64,000 bases of DNA from Paralvinella palmiformis (lineage: Eukaryota; Annelida; Polychaeta; Terebellida; Alvinellidae), in contig JAODUP010001180.1 of NCBI GenBank assembly GCA_025642065.1, positions 1-64,000 of the forward strand, given 5' to 3'. Shown piece after piece: positions 10,735 through 23,199 of the stretch; within the stretch, counting starts at the first letter, position 1, and each line of letters starts with the position of its first letter. The notes beneath the pieces were generated by a model. It saw only the letters and a program-made list of their open reading frames with translations, searched no databases and was not told the DNA's origin. Made by a program: the position numbers and the translations under genes.

Positions 10735-13636
10735 ACAAAATTAAAGGCGAGTAGCAATTTGTCTTCATGATGTGCAACATCCTAATTTTCAAACAATATT
10801 CTATTAGTAAAAACCTTTAGAGATAGGTAGTAATCTAATTTTAGGTTCTTCTAGATAAAGTAATAAATATGTTTTATTTGGTTCTTCTTTCCTTCAACTT
10901 ATCAATCAATCCAAACAAACAAGAACATCAATACATGTATATACATATTTTATTAAATGCTGAAATATAAACAAATGTGTTTATAAGATGATTGGTTACG
11001 TGTTGAACAATTTAACTCATTTTACAGCTTTGTGAATGGCTTTGTCATAATGTTAAATAACATTTATATTCTTAGACGTGATCTATTGATATGTAACAAC
11101 AATCTTGTAAATATTATCAGTAACACCAGCCAAACCAAGATGTAGATTACACAAGTTTCTGTAAGCAGACTACGAACAGCGTTTATTTACTAGTGAACTC
11201 TTAACTAGTTAAAGTAATTGTGGATAACATATTCACGTAACGGTTTTCAATTTTCTTTTCATTGGCTGTTGCATTGTAATGCTTAATACACACTTCTTGA
11301 ATTGCAGTAGCCTCCGTTGTTTGCTTCTTTTTTAGTGTTACAATAAATCGAGCATATACTTTATCTATTCATGATACTTAAGCCAGGCATTTATTTTATG
11401 CTGCTACCCCATCATTACTCTGCAACAAATGGCAGTTACCTTGCACTACTGATCCCACTTTCCGCAGCACAAGCTTTAGTGCAAAGGCATCTGAGCACCA
11501 GACTTCATTCATCACATTCACCAACTGAGATTTCTTCTGACCGTCCATGAGGATTTTATTCCAGTCTACTGGCTTCTTAGTTAACTGACCACCAATGATC
11601 AGTTTTTCAATGGAACCATATTGATATCTTTCCATAACCTTGATGAGGCCTTCTTGATACATATCAGTATTAAAAATTAACTTTATTCGCTGAGTAATTT
11701 TATCAAATAACCAATGAGAAATCAGATGGAAGTTGTGTGGAATATCTGTTATACCATGGAAGAGAGCATTGCCATCTTGGATGAACATGATGTTTGCATC
11801 ATCTGGTAGTTGAGTACCATTAACATTTGTCATTAGGAACTGCATCCCTTTGGAATTTTACCTCTTTGCCATATAACCATCAGGTGTGCCGAGTGTGGAT
11901 TCAAAGGATATGTCCACATTTCATCAACGTTGACTGACCGTGTGCTTCAGACTTGGCTCTGACCCATATGATTCCAATGACCATTAATTCCTCCCAGTGT
12001 AGCTGTTGAAGATCAATGATTGGCAACTGATGATAATATCAGCTTTGAACTGAACAGAATGGTGTGGCATCTGATGAAAACATAGTTTCAGGGATTGATA
12101 GTGATGATGACTGAACATTAATTGTTGGTGTGTCCCATGATTTGAACAGATAGTTTATGCAATGAACTTTTAAAATATATTTTATGTTCGTTAGCAATAG
12201 ACTGACTTTATTTGTTGTATGTCTGAATATTACAAATTGTTTATTATTCTTCTTCAACTGCCAAATATGTGAGAAATATAACCATACATATGTGATATAC
12301 TTTGGATTGATTTATATGTGATTAGCTGGTTATTATAAGTTTGTGAGTTCATGAGTAACCAGTGTTAAGCTTCTAATTTTGTAAAATGACATTTGCAGTA
12401 TTTTATTATTTTGAAGCATTACTGTTATTAGTTGCTAAATGTGTGGAGATCTATGATAATACTAGAGATGAGTTAACACTTGTGCGCCTATAACAGGTTG
12501 TGTATATCCTGTGGACTGATTAATCAGACTATTATTATAACAAAAGTTCTACTGACAATTATTATTTAGTATAGTAGTTGTGACAATAACTCACTGTATT
12601 TAAGATAATCATCATATTATTTCTTGTCATTATACTTCTAGTCAAGCTGAGGTTTCATTCTATCATTTTGCGTTTGTTTTGTTGGATGAATTGATGACGT
12701 CACATCGTATTTTAGCTTTGAATAAAGGTCTATATCCACTTTGATGTTAAATGCCAACTTAATGGAACGAGTTATTATGTGGTTATGACTGACAACAATA
12801 CAAAATCTAGCAATATTAGCAGCCATTCTGAATTCCAAGATGACCACCAGGCATTAAATAACACCAGGCTAAATCACATATGTCATAATGAAGGCCTAAA
12901 ACTAACGAGAAATTATCTACTTATCCTGAAAGTCAAAATATGGCAGAAAATGTGATTTTCGCTAGATTCAATGACAGATATTTTGATTTTCGAATTAACC
13001 AAGAGTCAAATGGATTTGTAACTGTAATAATTGTATTTTTCATTTCAGAAACACAGATGTAGATATCAAGATTTCATATCTATCTACCCTAGAAGCCGAG
13101 TTATAGGCAAAAACGTAATTTCACTAATTTAACCGACGCTATTTTGAAAATGGCGTCTCGTACGTATTCCCTCCCAATTTGGTGATAATGGCATCAATTG
13201 TTCATGTTGAGAGAAGTCTCAGGAACAGAAATAAAATAGGTCTAATATGTTCCTGGGGGTGCACGTGGGGTCTATCGGGCCCACGGATTACATAGAATGA
13301 GAAACGATAATTATACATGTTACGAAATTTATAAATGAGTTAAATAATCGTGACTAAACATTTCTAAATCCTAAACACAAAGACTGTTTTAAAAAATATC
13401 AGAAATCTAAACCGATTTAGAGTTGTATGTGTTCATTATTATTGGATTATGATTAATGGATTAGAGCTGAATATCTTTAATTCGTTAACACTAAACACAT
13501 ATCCTAAATAATCTTCACATTAAATAATAATATACACAATATATGTAGCGCCCTATATAATCTGTACTCTAAGACTTTTGTTTTTCATTATCTCTCTTTC
13601 CTAAAGCTATAAAGTACAACAACATATTGGAATTCT
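10735..13636 (+). repeat. Left arm of large imperfect palindrome
   Basis: Reading this segment on the minus strand reproduces 16710-19700 over most of its length. Paired landmarks include ggcgagtagc near 10748 with gctactcgcc near 19690, the region around gtgcacgtggggtctatcgg near 13262 with its complement near 17070, and the tip aacatattggaattc with gaattccaatatgtt at 16711. Differences are substitutions, one LINE insertion, an 80-bp insertion and a deletion in the right arm. Confidence 0.9.
11396..11940 (-). pseudogene. Fragment of uncharacterised metazoan family (DGNALFH / TDMY type)
   Basis: The minus-strand frame is open for 149 codons (11845-11396). It contains, in order, MFIQDGNALFH (about residues 20-30), FNTDMY, a MERYQYGS stretch, KKPVDWNKIL, and an end reading VVQGNCHLLQSNDG. 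This order matches, from memory, a large family of uncharacterised animal proteins often found near mobile DNA, with a PIN-like middle domain; I cannot search to confirm it. Upstream, in-frame homology (WTYPLNPHSAH) continues to about 11940, but a TAA interrupts it, so the start chosen by simple ORF calling is not a real start. The 3' half of the family protein is missing. The frame lacks introns here. The right-arm copy (18365-18665) is more damaged. Confidence 0.5.
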
Positions 13637-13977
13637 GAAATGAATTAAATATATTTAACAAACAAAGTTTTCATAGTCAAGATTTATATAATTCTTTGGA
13701 TTACTGTACATTTGATACGTAGATATGTAGAATTTCTTTTTATGTAGTACACCATTTAGAATTCCAATATGTTGTTCAACCAACAATTGTGTGTGTATGC
13801 ATGTATGTGTGTGTGGTGTAGACGATTTAGATCATAGGGCCCGCATGGACCAGAAGCCCTTCAATTTATTTTAATGTGGTATTATCACCAGCGCCCTAGG
13901 GTTTCAATTGTTAAAGACACTTTGCACTCTACGCTGTATTGATACAAATACATTTATCCATAGACGATTTAGATCAT
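13637..13977. other. Patchwork of short templated insertions at palindrome tip
   Basis: Successive pieces have different origins. 13637-13757 matches the inverted M sequence at about 15650-15770. 13758-13776 is an exact reverse complement of 13618-13636. About 13785-13835 is LINE-E/CA-repeat sequence ending tagacgatttagatcat. 13836-13960 is a direct copy of about 4572-4697. The 17-bp word tagacgatttagatcat then repeats at 13961-13977 and LINE-E continues. No gene is present. Confidence 0.8.
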
Positions 13978-14250
13978 GCCTTAAGACTCCTATGCCTCAC
14001 CTGTGAAATCGCCTGTCAAATGCTCTTCGACGATGTTCCTCATTTAATATGTTTAAATCTAGTCAAAAAATCTTTTTAATATTGCTTATTCCTAATTGTT
14101 TTATCATACTATTGTATTTTTAGCTGTTTATTTATTACATATACATATATATTCTATGTTTTAGTGTATGAATCACCTCAGAACAACTTTGTTGAATGAG
14201 GTGCTATACAAATCATATATAATTATTATATAATTAGGTTTGAAGTTTAT
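13978..14250 (+). mobile_element. LINE-E 3' fragment, inverted copy
   Basis: Plus-strand equivalent of 1-245 and 5396-5684: PMPHL-type C-terminal frame followed by the gaggtgctatacaaat tail and ATT-rich end. Confidence 0.6.
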
Positions 14251-14885
14251 GTATAAAGTATCCAATCAGATACGGAAAATGAATGGAGACAATGACAAGA
14301 TAATTGAGTTGATTTGCTAAGCCTCATCACAGGTCACATCTCGTACATATGACTATGAGGTTACTCCATATGGAAACAAATTCCTCAAGTTTCAGTTGTC
14401 GGATTCTATGATAACCACCAAAAGTCTACTGATTTGATCCGGAATCTCTTATGACATCCCTCAGCGATAATGACATTTGTGATTTGTTTCCCAAATTTAT
14501 TCAGAACGAGAACGATGTTTGTAAATTGTTTATGGATAAAATAAAGGGGATAACATTTGGTCAAAGTTACAACAAAGAGGTAGAAGATGATAACCCGTTA
14601 TAATGTTTTATGAAATATGAATAAAATATTTGGACAAATATTGTGTTCATTATTAAAACAAAATCATGGGACAAAGGGCTGAAATTATAGAAAATGTTTA
14701 AGAAAGTCAGCAACCATATGGTACTTTAATTTTTCACTTTACTACAGCTGACAGCTCTACCTTGTTACGATAGGCAATAGTCAGCAGTACATAGTCGTAT
14801 ATCCATTTAGCAGGTTTCCTGAAGAATTCTACTTACAATTTCTTTTAAATATTAGTTAAAGAAAGTGTATAGACATATTATATAT

Positions 14886-14912
14886 AGCATATATATATAT
14901 ATATATATATAT
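14886..14912. repeat. (TA)n microsatellite, short
   Basis: Inverted-copy counterpart of 4722-4766, visibly shorter. Confidence 0.9.
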
Positions 14913-17900
14913 AGCATACTTATGAGAGAATATAGATATGGATAAATGTATTTGTATCAATACAGCGTAGAGTGCAAAGTGTCTTTAACAATTGAAACAC
15001 TAGGGCGCTGGTGATAATACCACATTAAAATAAATTGAAGGGCTCCTGGTCCATGCGGGGCCCCAAGGCTTTAGTCTAGTCAGTCTTGTGGATAATATGG
15101 TCCTGGTATAAATACTTACTTCATCTGACGTTTTCTGTTACTAGAAAGACGACGATTTTCTCTATTATTTCATAGACACACAAGATGTAATAGAGATGAC
15201 AGAATGTATTATCTTGGTATTTAGGGATTCAGAGAATATAACTCTTTGAGGACTTGACAATGATCTTTAACGCACTTCACCATTTCACATTGAAACTGAA
15301 ACAGCTTCTATTTCCCATTCCCATTCTCCTTCAGCAACAATTCTTATCAGCATACAAGATTGAATATATGTTTATCATTTTGCTAAAAAAGGAATATATT
15401 TTGGTATCTTTGTTTTCTAAGAATTTCCATTATTGCTCATTCTTTATAATATTAGAAAAGCGAAATCTACAGGCGCAACAAGAAAAAGCTATAGGAAAAA
15501 GATCACCAATTCATAATGGATATAAACACCTAGCTTTGAACTCATCAATACGTGATTACGTAATATTACTATTAAAGCATACAAGTTAATAGAGGATCCA
15601 AAATAGAAGAATAACTGAAAATTACACACGTTTAAGACATGATAGAATTTCTTAAATGGATTAAATATATTTAACAAACAAAGTTTCAAAGTCAAGATTT
15701 ATATAATTCTTTGGATTACTGTACATTTGATACGTAGATATGTAGAATTTCTTTTTGTGTAGTACACCATTTATTTTACCAATGGCAATAACACTTTCCA
15801 CATATAATAAACTTTATATATAAATTTTATAATAAAGATCTGGTATCTTTCCACGATGTGTTGTATTTGTAACAAGAGGCAATTGTTTTATACTAAGCAG
15901 AATATATTTAATATATATTTGCTATGGCCAAAGAATAAATATTTTAGCTTAATTTTATTTGGATACCATTCGTGCTGAATAATTGCAAGGTAATAATACC
16001 ACAAACCTATTACTAGGCACGTTAAGTGGTATGATTGGCTTGTATTTGTCCAACGCAATAATAACCATAGGCTGAGACAAAGTCCGAGACGTGACATGTT
16101 ATATAAAGTAGTTTGTTGTTGTTGTTTGTAAACCAATGATTTCTGCTAGACTTGATAACTGTTCATAAATAAATAAATATTGTAGATGTCAGCTGGTTAT
16201 CTGTACCAAGGGACAATAAATAACAATTTATATTTCTTATCTAATATATGTTAGTCGTTTATTTGACTTCTTTAACACACATTGGGGAATATTTGTATGT
16301 CTTTTATGATCCAGACGTCGAATAGGAAAGGTAATGATGCATGAATAAAAGATAGAATTGTGGATATTAGGAGTTTGTCTGTTTATTATTAGATTGACAC
16401 TGAAGAAGGATACACTATTATCTGGATAATAACAACTTGGACATTAATTTGTTGACATATTCTCGGCTGTAGAATTGGTCAAAAAGTAACTAAATTATGC
16501 TTGGTTCTTATCTGTAGTCTTTTGGCTGAAATAATTAATAATAATAATAATAAAATCTTGTTTGTTCTTTAAAGAAATCCATTAACATTTATGTCAATTC
16601 ATCTTCATGTAGAAGTAGTATTATAATCCTGACGATGAATTGCGTAATCATTTAAGATATCATAAATTCATAATATCATCTACAGTTCTACATTGTAAAT
16701 GCAATATTTAGAATTCCAATATGTTGTTGTACTTTATAGCTTTAGGAAAGAGACATAATGAAAAACAAAAGTCTTAGAGTAACCTTCTTACAGATTATAT
16801 AGGGCGCTACATACATTTTGTATATTATTATTATCTAGACGTATTTAATGTGAAGATTATTTAGGATATGTGTTTAGTGTTAACGAATTAAACATATTCA
16901 GCTCTAATCCATTAATCATAATCCAATAATCGGTTTAGATTTCTGATATTTTTTAAAACAGTCTTTGTGTTTAGGATTTAGAAATGCTTAGTCACGATTA
17001 TTTAACTCATTTATAAATTTCGGAACATGTATAATTATCGTTTCTCATTCTATGTAATCCGTGGCCCGATAGACCCCACGTGCACCCCCAGGAACACATT
17101 AGACCTATTTTATTTTGTTCCTGAGACTTCTCTCAACATGAACAATTGATGCCATTATCACCAAATTTGGAGGGAATACGTACGTGACGCCATTTTCAAA
17201 ATAGCGTCGGTTAAATTAGTGAAATTACGTTTTTGCCTATAACTCGGCTTCTAGGGTAGATAGATATGACAACCTGATATATATACACCCATGTTTGTGA
17301 AGATTAGAAATACAATTATTACAGTTACAAATCCATTTGACTCTTGGTTAATTCGAAAATCAAAATATCTGTCATTGAATCTAGCGAAAATCACATTTTC
17401 TGCCATATTTTGACTTTCAGGATAAGTAGATAATTTCTCGTTAGTTTTAGGCCTTCATTATGACATATGTGATTTAGCCTGGTGTTATTTAATGCCTGGT
17501 GGTCATCTTGGAATTCAGAATGGCTGCTAATATTGCTAGATTTTGTATTGTTGTCAGTCATAACCACATAATAACTCGTTCCATTAAGTTGGCATTTAAC
17601 ATCAAAGTGGATATACTTTGAAATAAAGACCTTTATTCAAAGCTAAAATACGATGTAACGTCATCAATTCATCCAACAAAACAAACGCAAAATGACAGAA
17701 TGAAACCTCAGCTTGACTAGAAGTATAATGATAAGAAATAATATGATGATTATCTTAAATACAGTGAGTTATTGTCACAACTACTATACTAAACAATAAT
17801 TGTCAGTAGAACTTTTGTTATAATAATAGTCTGATTAATCAGTCCACAGGATATACACAACCTGTTATAGGCGCACAAGTGTTAACTCATCTCTAGTATT

Positions 17901-18364
17901 ATCATAGATCTACACACATTTAGCAATTAATAACAATAAGTTTTCTACAATGCTTCAAAATAATAAAATACCATAAACATCATTTTACAAACTTGTATTG
18001 CTCAACATTGGTTACTCATCAACTCATTATAACTTTCTAATCACATCTAAATCAATATACAGTATTATCACATATGCATGGCTATGTATCAACTTCTAAA
18101 ACGTTTAGCAGTTAAAAATAATAAATGAACTGTACTATTAAAACATACAACAAATACAGTCAGTCCATTGCTAACGAACATATAATATATTTCAAATTGA
18201 TTGCATAAAATATCTGTTCAGGCCAATTAATGTTCAGTCATGATCACTATCAGTCCCTGAAACTAAGTTTTCATCAGATGCCACACAATTCTGTTCAGTT
18301 CAGAGCTGATATCAGCATCAATCAGCCACCTGTGTTCTTCCACAGGTACATTGGGAGGAATCAA

Positions 18365-18665
18365 TGGCCATTGGAATCATATGGATCTGAGTCAAGTCTC
18401 CAGCATATGGTCGATCAACGTTGCTGAAATGTGGACATATGGTTTGAATCCATACTCGGCACACCTGATGGTTTCAGCGCATTAGATAACTGTGTATTTT
18501 ATGTGGTTAATACTTCGCTATATAAATAAATAATTGTAATTGTAATATGGCAAAGGCGGTAAAATCCAAAGGGATGCAGTTCCTAGTGGAAAGTGTTAAT
18601 GATGCTCCACCACCAGATGATGCAAACATCATGTTCATCCAAGATGGCAATGCTCTCTTTTAGGA
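18365..18665 (+). pseudogene. Right-arm copy of DGNALFH-family fragment, truncated
   Basis: The plus strand repeats the start of the 11396-11940 gene fragment. A WTYGLNPYSAH stretch (about 18430-18465) is followed by an 80-bp insertion, then an open frame from 18547 through KGMQFL and MFIQDGNALF, ending at a TAG where the rest of the gene has been deleted. The in-frame TAA seen upstream in the left arm is not present here, so the two copies decayed separately. Confidence 0.5.
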
Positions 18666-18795
18666 ACTAAAATGTACTAGCCAATGAAAATAAAATTGAA
18701 AATCGTTACGTGTATGTGTCATCCACAATTACTTCAACCTGTAATGAGTTCGCCAGCTAATAAACGCTGTTTGTAGTCTGCTTACAGAAACTTGT

Positions 18796-19292
18796 TTAAT
18801 AATAATAATAATGTATATTTAATAAAGCGCCCTTACTAGCAGGAGCCACTCAAAGGCGCTGTACAAATAATATGTTATATAATAATTCCCCAAATAATAT
18901 GTCTGTAAAAAGCCTGTAAGTGATTTAAAAGATAATTATTTATCGCCGAAAGTAACCTTGAACGGGTGTGTTTCTAGAACGGATTTAAAAGTTTCAAGAG
19001 ACGATGCATTTCTAATATTTCCCGGCAACCTATTTCCCAAAGTGTGTGCTGCAACACTAAACGCACAATCACCATATGACTTGATCCGAGACACCAGCTG
19101 CACTATTCTTAATTTGCTGAATGCGATTAATGTTATAATCAGATATGCCATATAACAAGGAGTTACAATAGTCTATACGAGATGTAACAAAGACATGGAC
19201 TACAGGTACAAGTGATTCTTGTGTCAAGAATGCTTTTAAAGAGCGGATGTTCTTAAGATGGTAGTAGGCAGCTCGGCATACTGATGTGACAT
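18796..19292 (-). mobile_element. LINE-A, 5'-truncated copy, present in right arm only
   Basis: The minus strand carries the 3' part of LINE-A: an LGNRLPGNIRN and FKSVLETHPFK C-terminal frame (19151-18936), the gggcgc tail and an (AAT)n end at 18797. The left arm reads straight through the same place (cagaaacttgt, then acatcttgg), giving an empty-site comparison. Imperfect duplicates (ttgtttaat and atgttaatac) flank it and may be target-site duplications. Confidence 0.8.
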
Positions 19293-19706
19293 GTTAATAC
19301 ATGTTAATACATCTTGGTTTGACTCGTGTTACTGATATTATTTACAAGAATGTTTTTATATATCAACAGATCTCGTTTTTAGAAAATAGCTGTTATTTCG
19401 CGTTATAACAAAGCCATTCAGAAAGCGGTAAAACGAATTAAATTGTTCAACACATAACCAATTTTATAAACACATTTCTTTCCTATTTCAGCATTCAATA
19501 AATGGTGTATATAATGATGTTCTTATTTGGTTGGAATGGTAAGATGAAAAGAAAGAAGAACGGAATAAAATATATTTGTTACTTTATCTAGAAGAACCTA
19601 AAATTAGATTACTACCTATCTCTAGAGGTTTTTACTTATAGAATTTTCGTTTTCAAATTTGGATGTTGCACATCGTGAAGAAAATTAGCTACTCGCCTTT
19701 AAATTT

Positions 19707-19911
19707 CGATATTTCACCATTTGAAAACTCACCTTTTCGGACTTGCTTATCCTTCCTTGGTTTTCACTGCATCCGTATTTTTTGTTGATCAACTTTACAT
19801 TGTACCCGGACTATGAGTTTGTCCAACTTCTGTACTAGGTGCGCTACTGAGCTCGACTCTTTTCGAGAATATTCTTGTAAGGATAATTAATTTTATTATT
19901 ATAATTATTCC
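19707..19911 (+). mobile_element. LINE-C 3' end fragment
   Basis: The plus strand reads a short KTHLFGLAYPS-type C-terminus followed by a 3' untranslated end related to the complement of 8063-8150, and finishes in an ATT-rich tail at about 19911. It lies exactly between the palindrome arm and the next M copy. Confidence 0.6.
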
Positions 19912-21550
19912 TTTTAGATACCCCATGAGGTACTTTATTTTGTAACTTCACTACAGCTGACAGCTGATAGGCACTATGCCGCAGGACGTAGCCTTATATC
20001 CATTTTGCTGAATTCTACTCACAATTTGATTTAATTTCTTTTAAATAAGCATTAAAATAATATATATATATAATACTTAATAAGAGAATATATAAAGATA
20101 AATATATATGTAGAGTCTAACGCTACAGCTATAATATCTTTAACCATTGATACCCCAGGGCGCTGGTAACACTGCCCCAGCTAAATAAATTGACTGGCTT
20201 CTACGCTTCAATCTAGTCAATCTTATAGATAATGTTCTCCTGGTATATATAATTGTCACGTTTTCCGTTACTAGAAAGACAACGGTTTCTCTCTATCATT
20301 TCGTAGACAAACATGATGTAATAGACAGGGTAGAAGGTATTATTTAGGGAACTCGGGATTCAGATAATCCTTTCATTGGCATTTGGTTAAGATGTATAGG
20401 GAATATATTACTTTGACGACTATGACAAAGATCTTCGACACACTTCACCATCTCACATGGAAATTGAAACAGCTTTATTACTAATTATATTTCCCTTTTC
20501 TATGCTCGTTCAGCAACAATTTCTATAATCAGCTATTTGTCAAAGGGTAATATCATTTGTTGACGACGTGATTGAGATCATACTATTGTTTATTTTCATT
20601 AAACTCTTCTGTAGAATTAAACCCCAGCAATCCACATTTGCAACAAAGATAAGTATACGAAGATGGACGTTTTATCTTTCAAACACATCTTCAGTCCACT
20701 CGGATTCATTCGTATAGTTAGTCCTGTTTTAAAGAGGTGTTTACTGTTAAACACAAACATGAGTAAGCTATACACAAGATTGAAAACATGTTTATCATTC
20801 TCCTAAAATAGGAATATATTTTGTTACCTTTGTTTTCTACAATTTTCCATTACTTCTCATTCTTAATAATATTTGAAACACTGAAATCTACAGGAGCAAC
20901 AAGATAATGGTACATAATTTGGTTATTAAATAGTCAAAGTTAATAGAGATTTCGAAATAGAAGAATAACTGAAATTTACACACGTTTAAGACATAATAGA
21001 ATTTATGAAATAGGTTAAATATATTTAATTAACGCCATTATATAACATTATAATTGAAGCAGATTTAATACACTTTATTATATAAGTTTTTAATTAGGAA
21101 TTAAATCATAATTAATATTTTGTATTAGTTAATGTAGAAAAGCTGCCGTTAAAAATCAATCAGAAGATTTGTAGTTCTTTTTCTGTAATACTAAATAGAC
21201 ACAAGATCATTATCAAAAGTTGCTAAACTTATGACTTTTGTGAAGTTTTTATAGTAAAGATTTATGCAATTCTTTGGATTACTGTACATTTGGTACGTAG
21301 ATATGTAGAATTTCCTTTTGTGTAGTACACCATTTATTTTACCAATGAAAATGACATTTTCCACATATAATATAAATTTATAATAAACTTCTAGTATATT
21401 TCCCAGATGTGTTGTATTTGTAACACGAGGCAAGGGTTTAATACTAAGCCGAATATATTTAATATGTGCATTATTTTTGCTATGACCAAAGTATTACTAT
21501 TTTGGCTTAAATGTATTTGGATAACCATTCGTGCAGTATAATTGTTATAA

Positions 21551-21630
<80 letters not shown>

Positions 21631-22350
21631 TTAGGTATACCGATTGGTATGATTGGCTTGTATTTGCCCAAGTCAATATTACCAACAGGCTCAGAATAAG
21701 TCCTGGACGTGACTATATAATTTTGTATAAAGTAATGTTGTTGTGTGTAGCCAGTGATCTCTACTAGTCTTAACAACTGATCGTATATAACTCTCAATCC
21801 TTGTAGATGTCAGCGGGTTATCTGTGTGTAAAGGGAGAGTGAATGACATTTGATATTTCCTATCTAATATATGTTAGTCGTTTACTTAACTGCATTAATT
21901 CTCTGGGGAATATTTTATGTCTTTCAGCACTCAGAGGTCGAATACTAAAGGTATTGATGCATCAATAAATACAGATATATGGGTATTAGGAATTACCTGT
22001 AATAGTGGTATATGATGTAAATGATTATTAGAATATTACTATAGTTGGACTAAAGTTTAAAGGATGTTGTTTAAAATAAATGTAAACAAAAACATCTTTC
22101 TTCTCTAAAGGAATCCATAAAGGTTTATCCGATTCATCTTTTGGGAGGAATAGTGTTATAATTCAAACGATGATCTGCGTCTAGAATAATTGTATCTTCG
22201 AATAAAATTGTTATGTTGTGAGAAAGGACAACAGAAAATCCAGTCTACAGTTTAATATTGTAAAGCAATATTCTGAATTCGAATATGTTGTTGCACATTA
22301 TGAGTTTAAAAAGGGCCAAAATGAGAAATAAACATCTATTTAAACACGTT
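19912..22350 (-). repeat. M unit, diverged inverted-orientation copy
   Basis: Same orientation as 14700-16900, with visible but clearly lower similarity. Matching landmarks are the ctacagctgacagct word, the two ends of the cagcgccc region, the ATCTACGTA-type stretch near 21295, and the gatgtcagcgggttatct word near 21807. It contains its own TA tract at 21556-21628. Confidence 0.75.
21556..21628. repeat. (TA)n microsatellite with AATATA break
   Basis: Two TA tracts separated by a single aatat interruption. Confidence 0.95.
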
Positions 22351-23199
22351 TAATGTGAAGATGATTAGATATATGTTTTTGGTATTTTTGGTGTATGCAA
22401 AGATTAATTCTCAACAATCTTCCACCATTGTTATTACTTAAAATAATTATCGTAGAATAAGAACGTCTATAACATCCCCATAAATAATATATTTCTCTTT
22501 GAAATTTCAATGGTATAGTTGTTTAATGAAGTAACATTTTATAGATCTATTTTACATGAACTTGATGATTCTTTTAGACCAGAAAGTAACGAAGAAAATA
22601 ATTCATACACATCCAGTAAAACCATTGATATGACAGAATAGATGATACTGGAATTTACATGCTCAATCGTGGATAGAAGAAATACAAATCCGAATTAATA
22701 CTTGGTATGTCCAGGTAACCAAACCACAAAGAATTATGTCTGCGGGAAGATAGCACGGGAAGTATTATCATTTTAGCTATTAAAGATTCACTTTCTTAAT
22801 GTTATCAGATTTTAATTATATTAGCTAATGATTGTAACCAGACCGAGGATAGAAATTTGTTTATTTAGTAATATTATATTGATGTAAGAAGAGAAAAAGA
22901 TGAAGTTCAGAAACGATTTTTATCAATTAAAAGATAAATTTGTTATGAAAGAAGAATGGCCTAGTTAGTGTTAGCTACACATTCTTCTGCCAAAAGCTAT
23001 CTATTACCAACTTTATGTCTTCTCCAATGACAGATAGAAATGATTTATACGAGAGATGTAATTATAATCATATACGTTTTTAAGACGTACAATGTTAATA
23101 TGGATATAGAAGTATATTAAGACCACACGAAATTAAATAAACTAGACCTAACAATCACTTTACAACAATTGTTGTGGCAAAATGCTTATTAAAAAGAAT
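22351..23199. other. AT-rich sequence, weak M similarity at most
   Basis: No gene or RNA recognised. The position suggests it is decayed M-related spacer, but I could not follow the homology base by base. Confidence 0.4.

Larger units (their letters stand above)
13978..16709 (-). repeat. M unit, inverted copy (palindrome spacer)
   Basis: Reverse complement of M. 13978-16090 pairs with about 3640-5690, and 16240-16700 pairs with the 700-1260 / 6160-6700 part. At the gacgtcgaatagg word near 16315 it matches M copy 2 rather than copy 1. The spacer is therefore itself a piece of the tandem array in the opposite orientation. Confidence 0.85.
16710..19700 (-). repeat. Right arm of large imperfect palindrome
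   Basis: Reverse complement of 10735-13636. It differs from the left arm by a LINE-A insertion at 18796-19292, an extra stretch of about 80 bp at about 18462-18540, and loss of roughly 490 bp of the pseudogene after about 18660 with a short filler sequence. Confidence 0.9.

Noticed and set aside
15254..15589. 111-codon plus-strand frame
   Set aside because: It lies in the inverted M copy. The direct copies at 3.7-4.4 kb do not keep it open, and it has no motif or balanced composition.
18230..18427. 65-codon frame in the right arm ending near the pseudogene
   Set aside because: It overlaps the upstream part of the palindrome-borne pseudogene. The left-arm counterpart has several frame differences and no family motif, so I could not show that it was ever translated.
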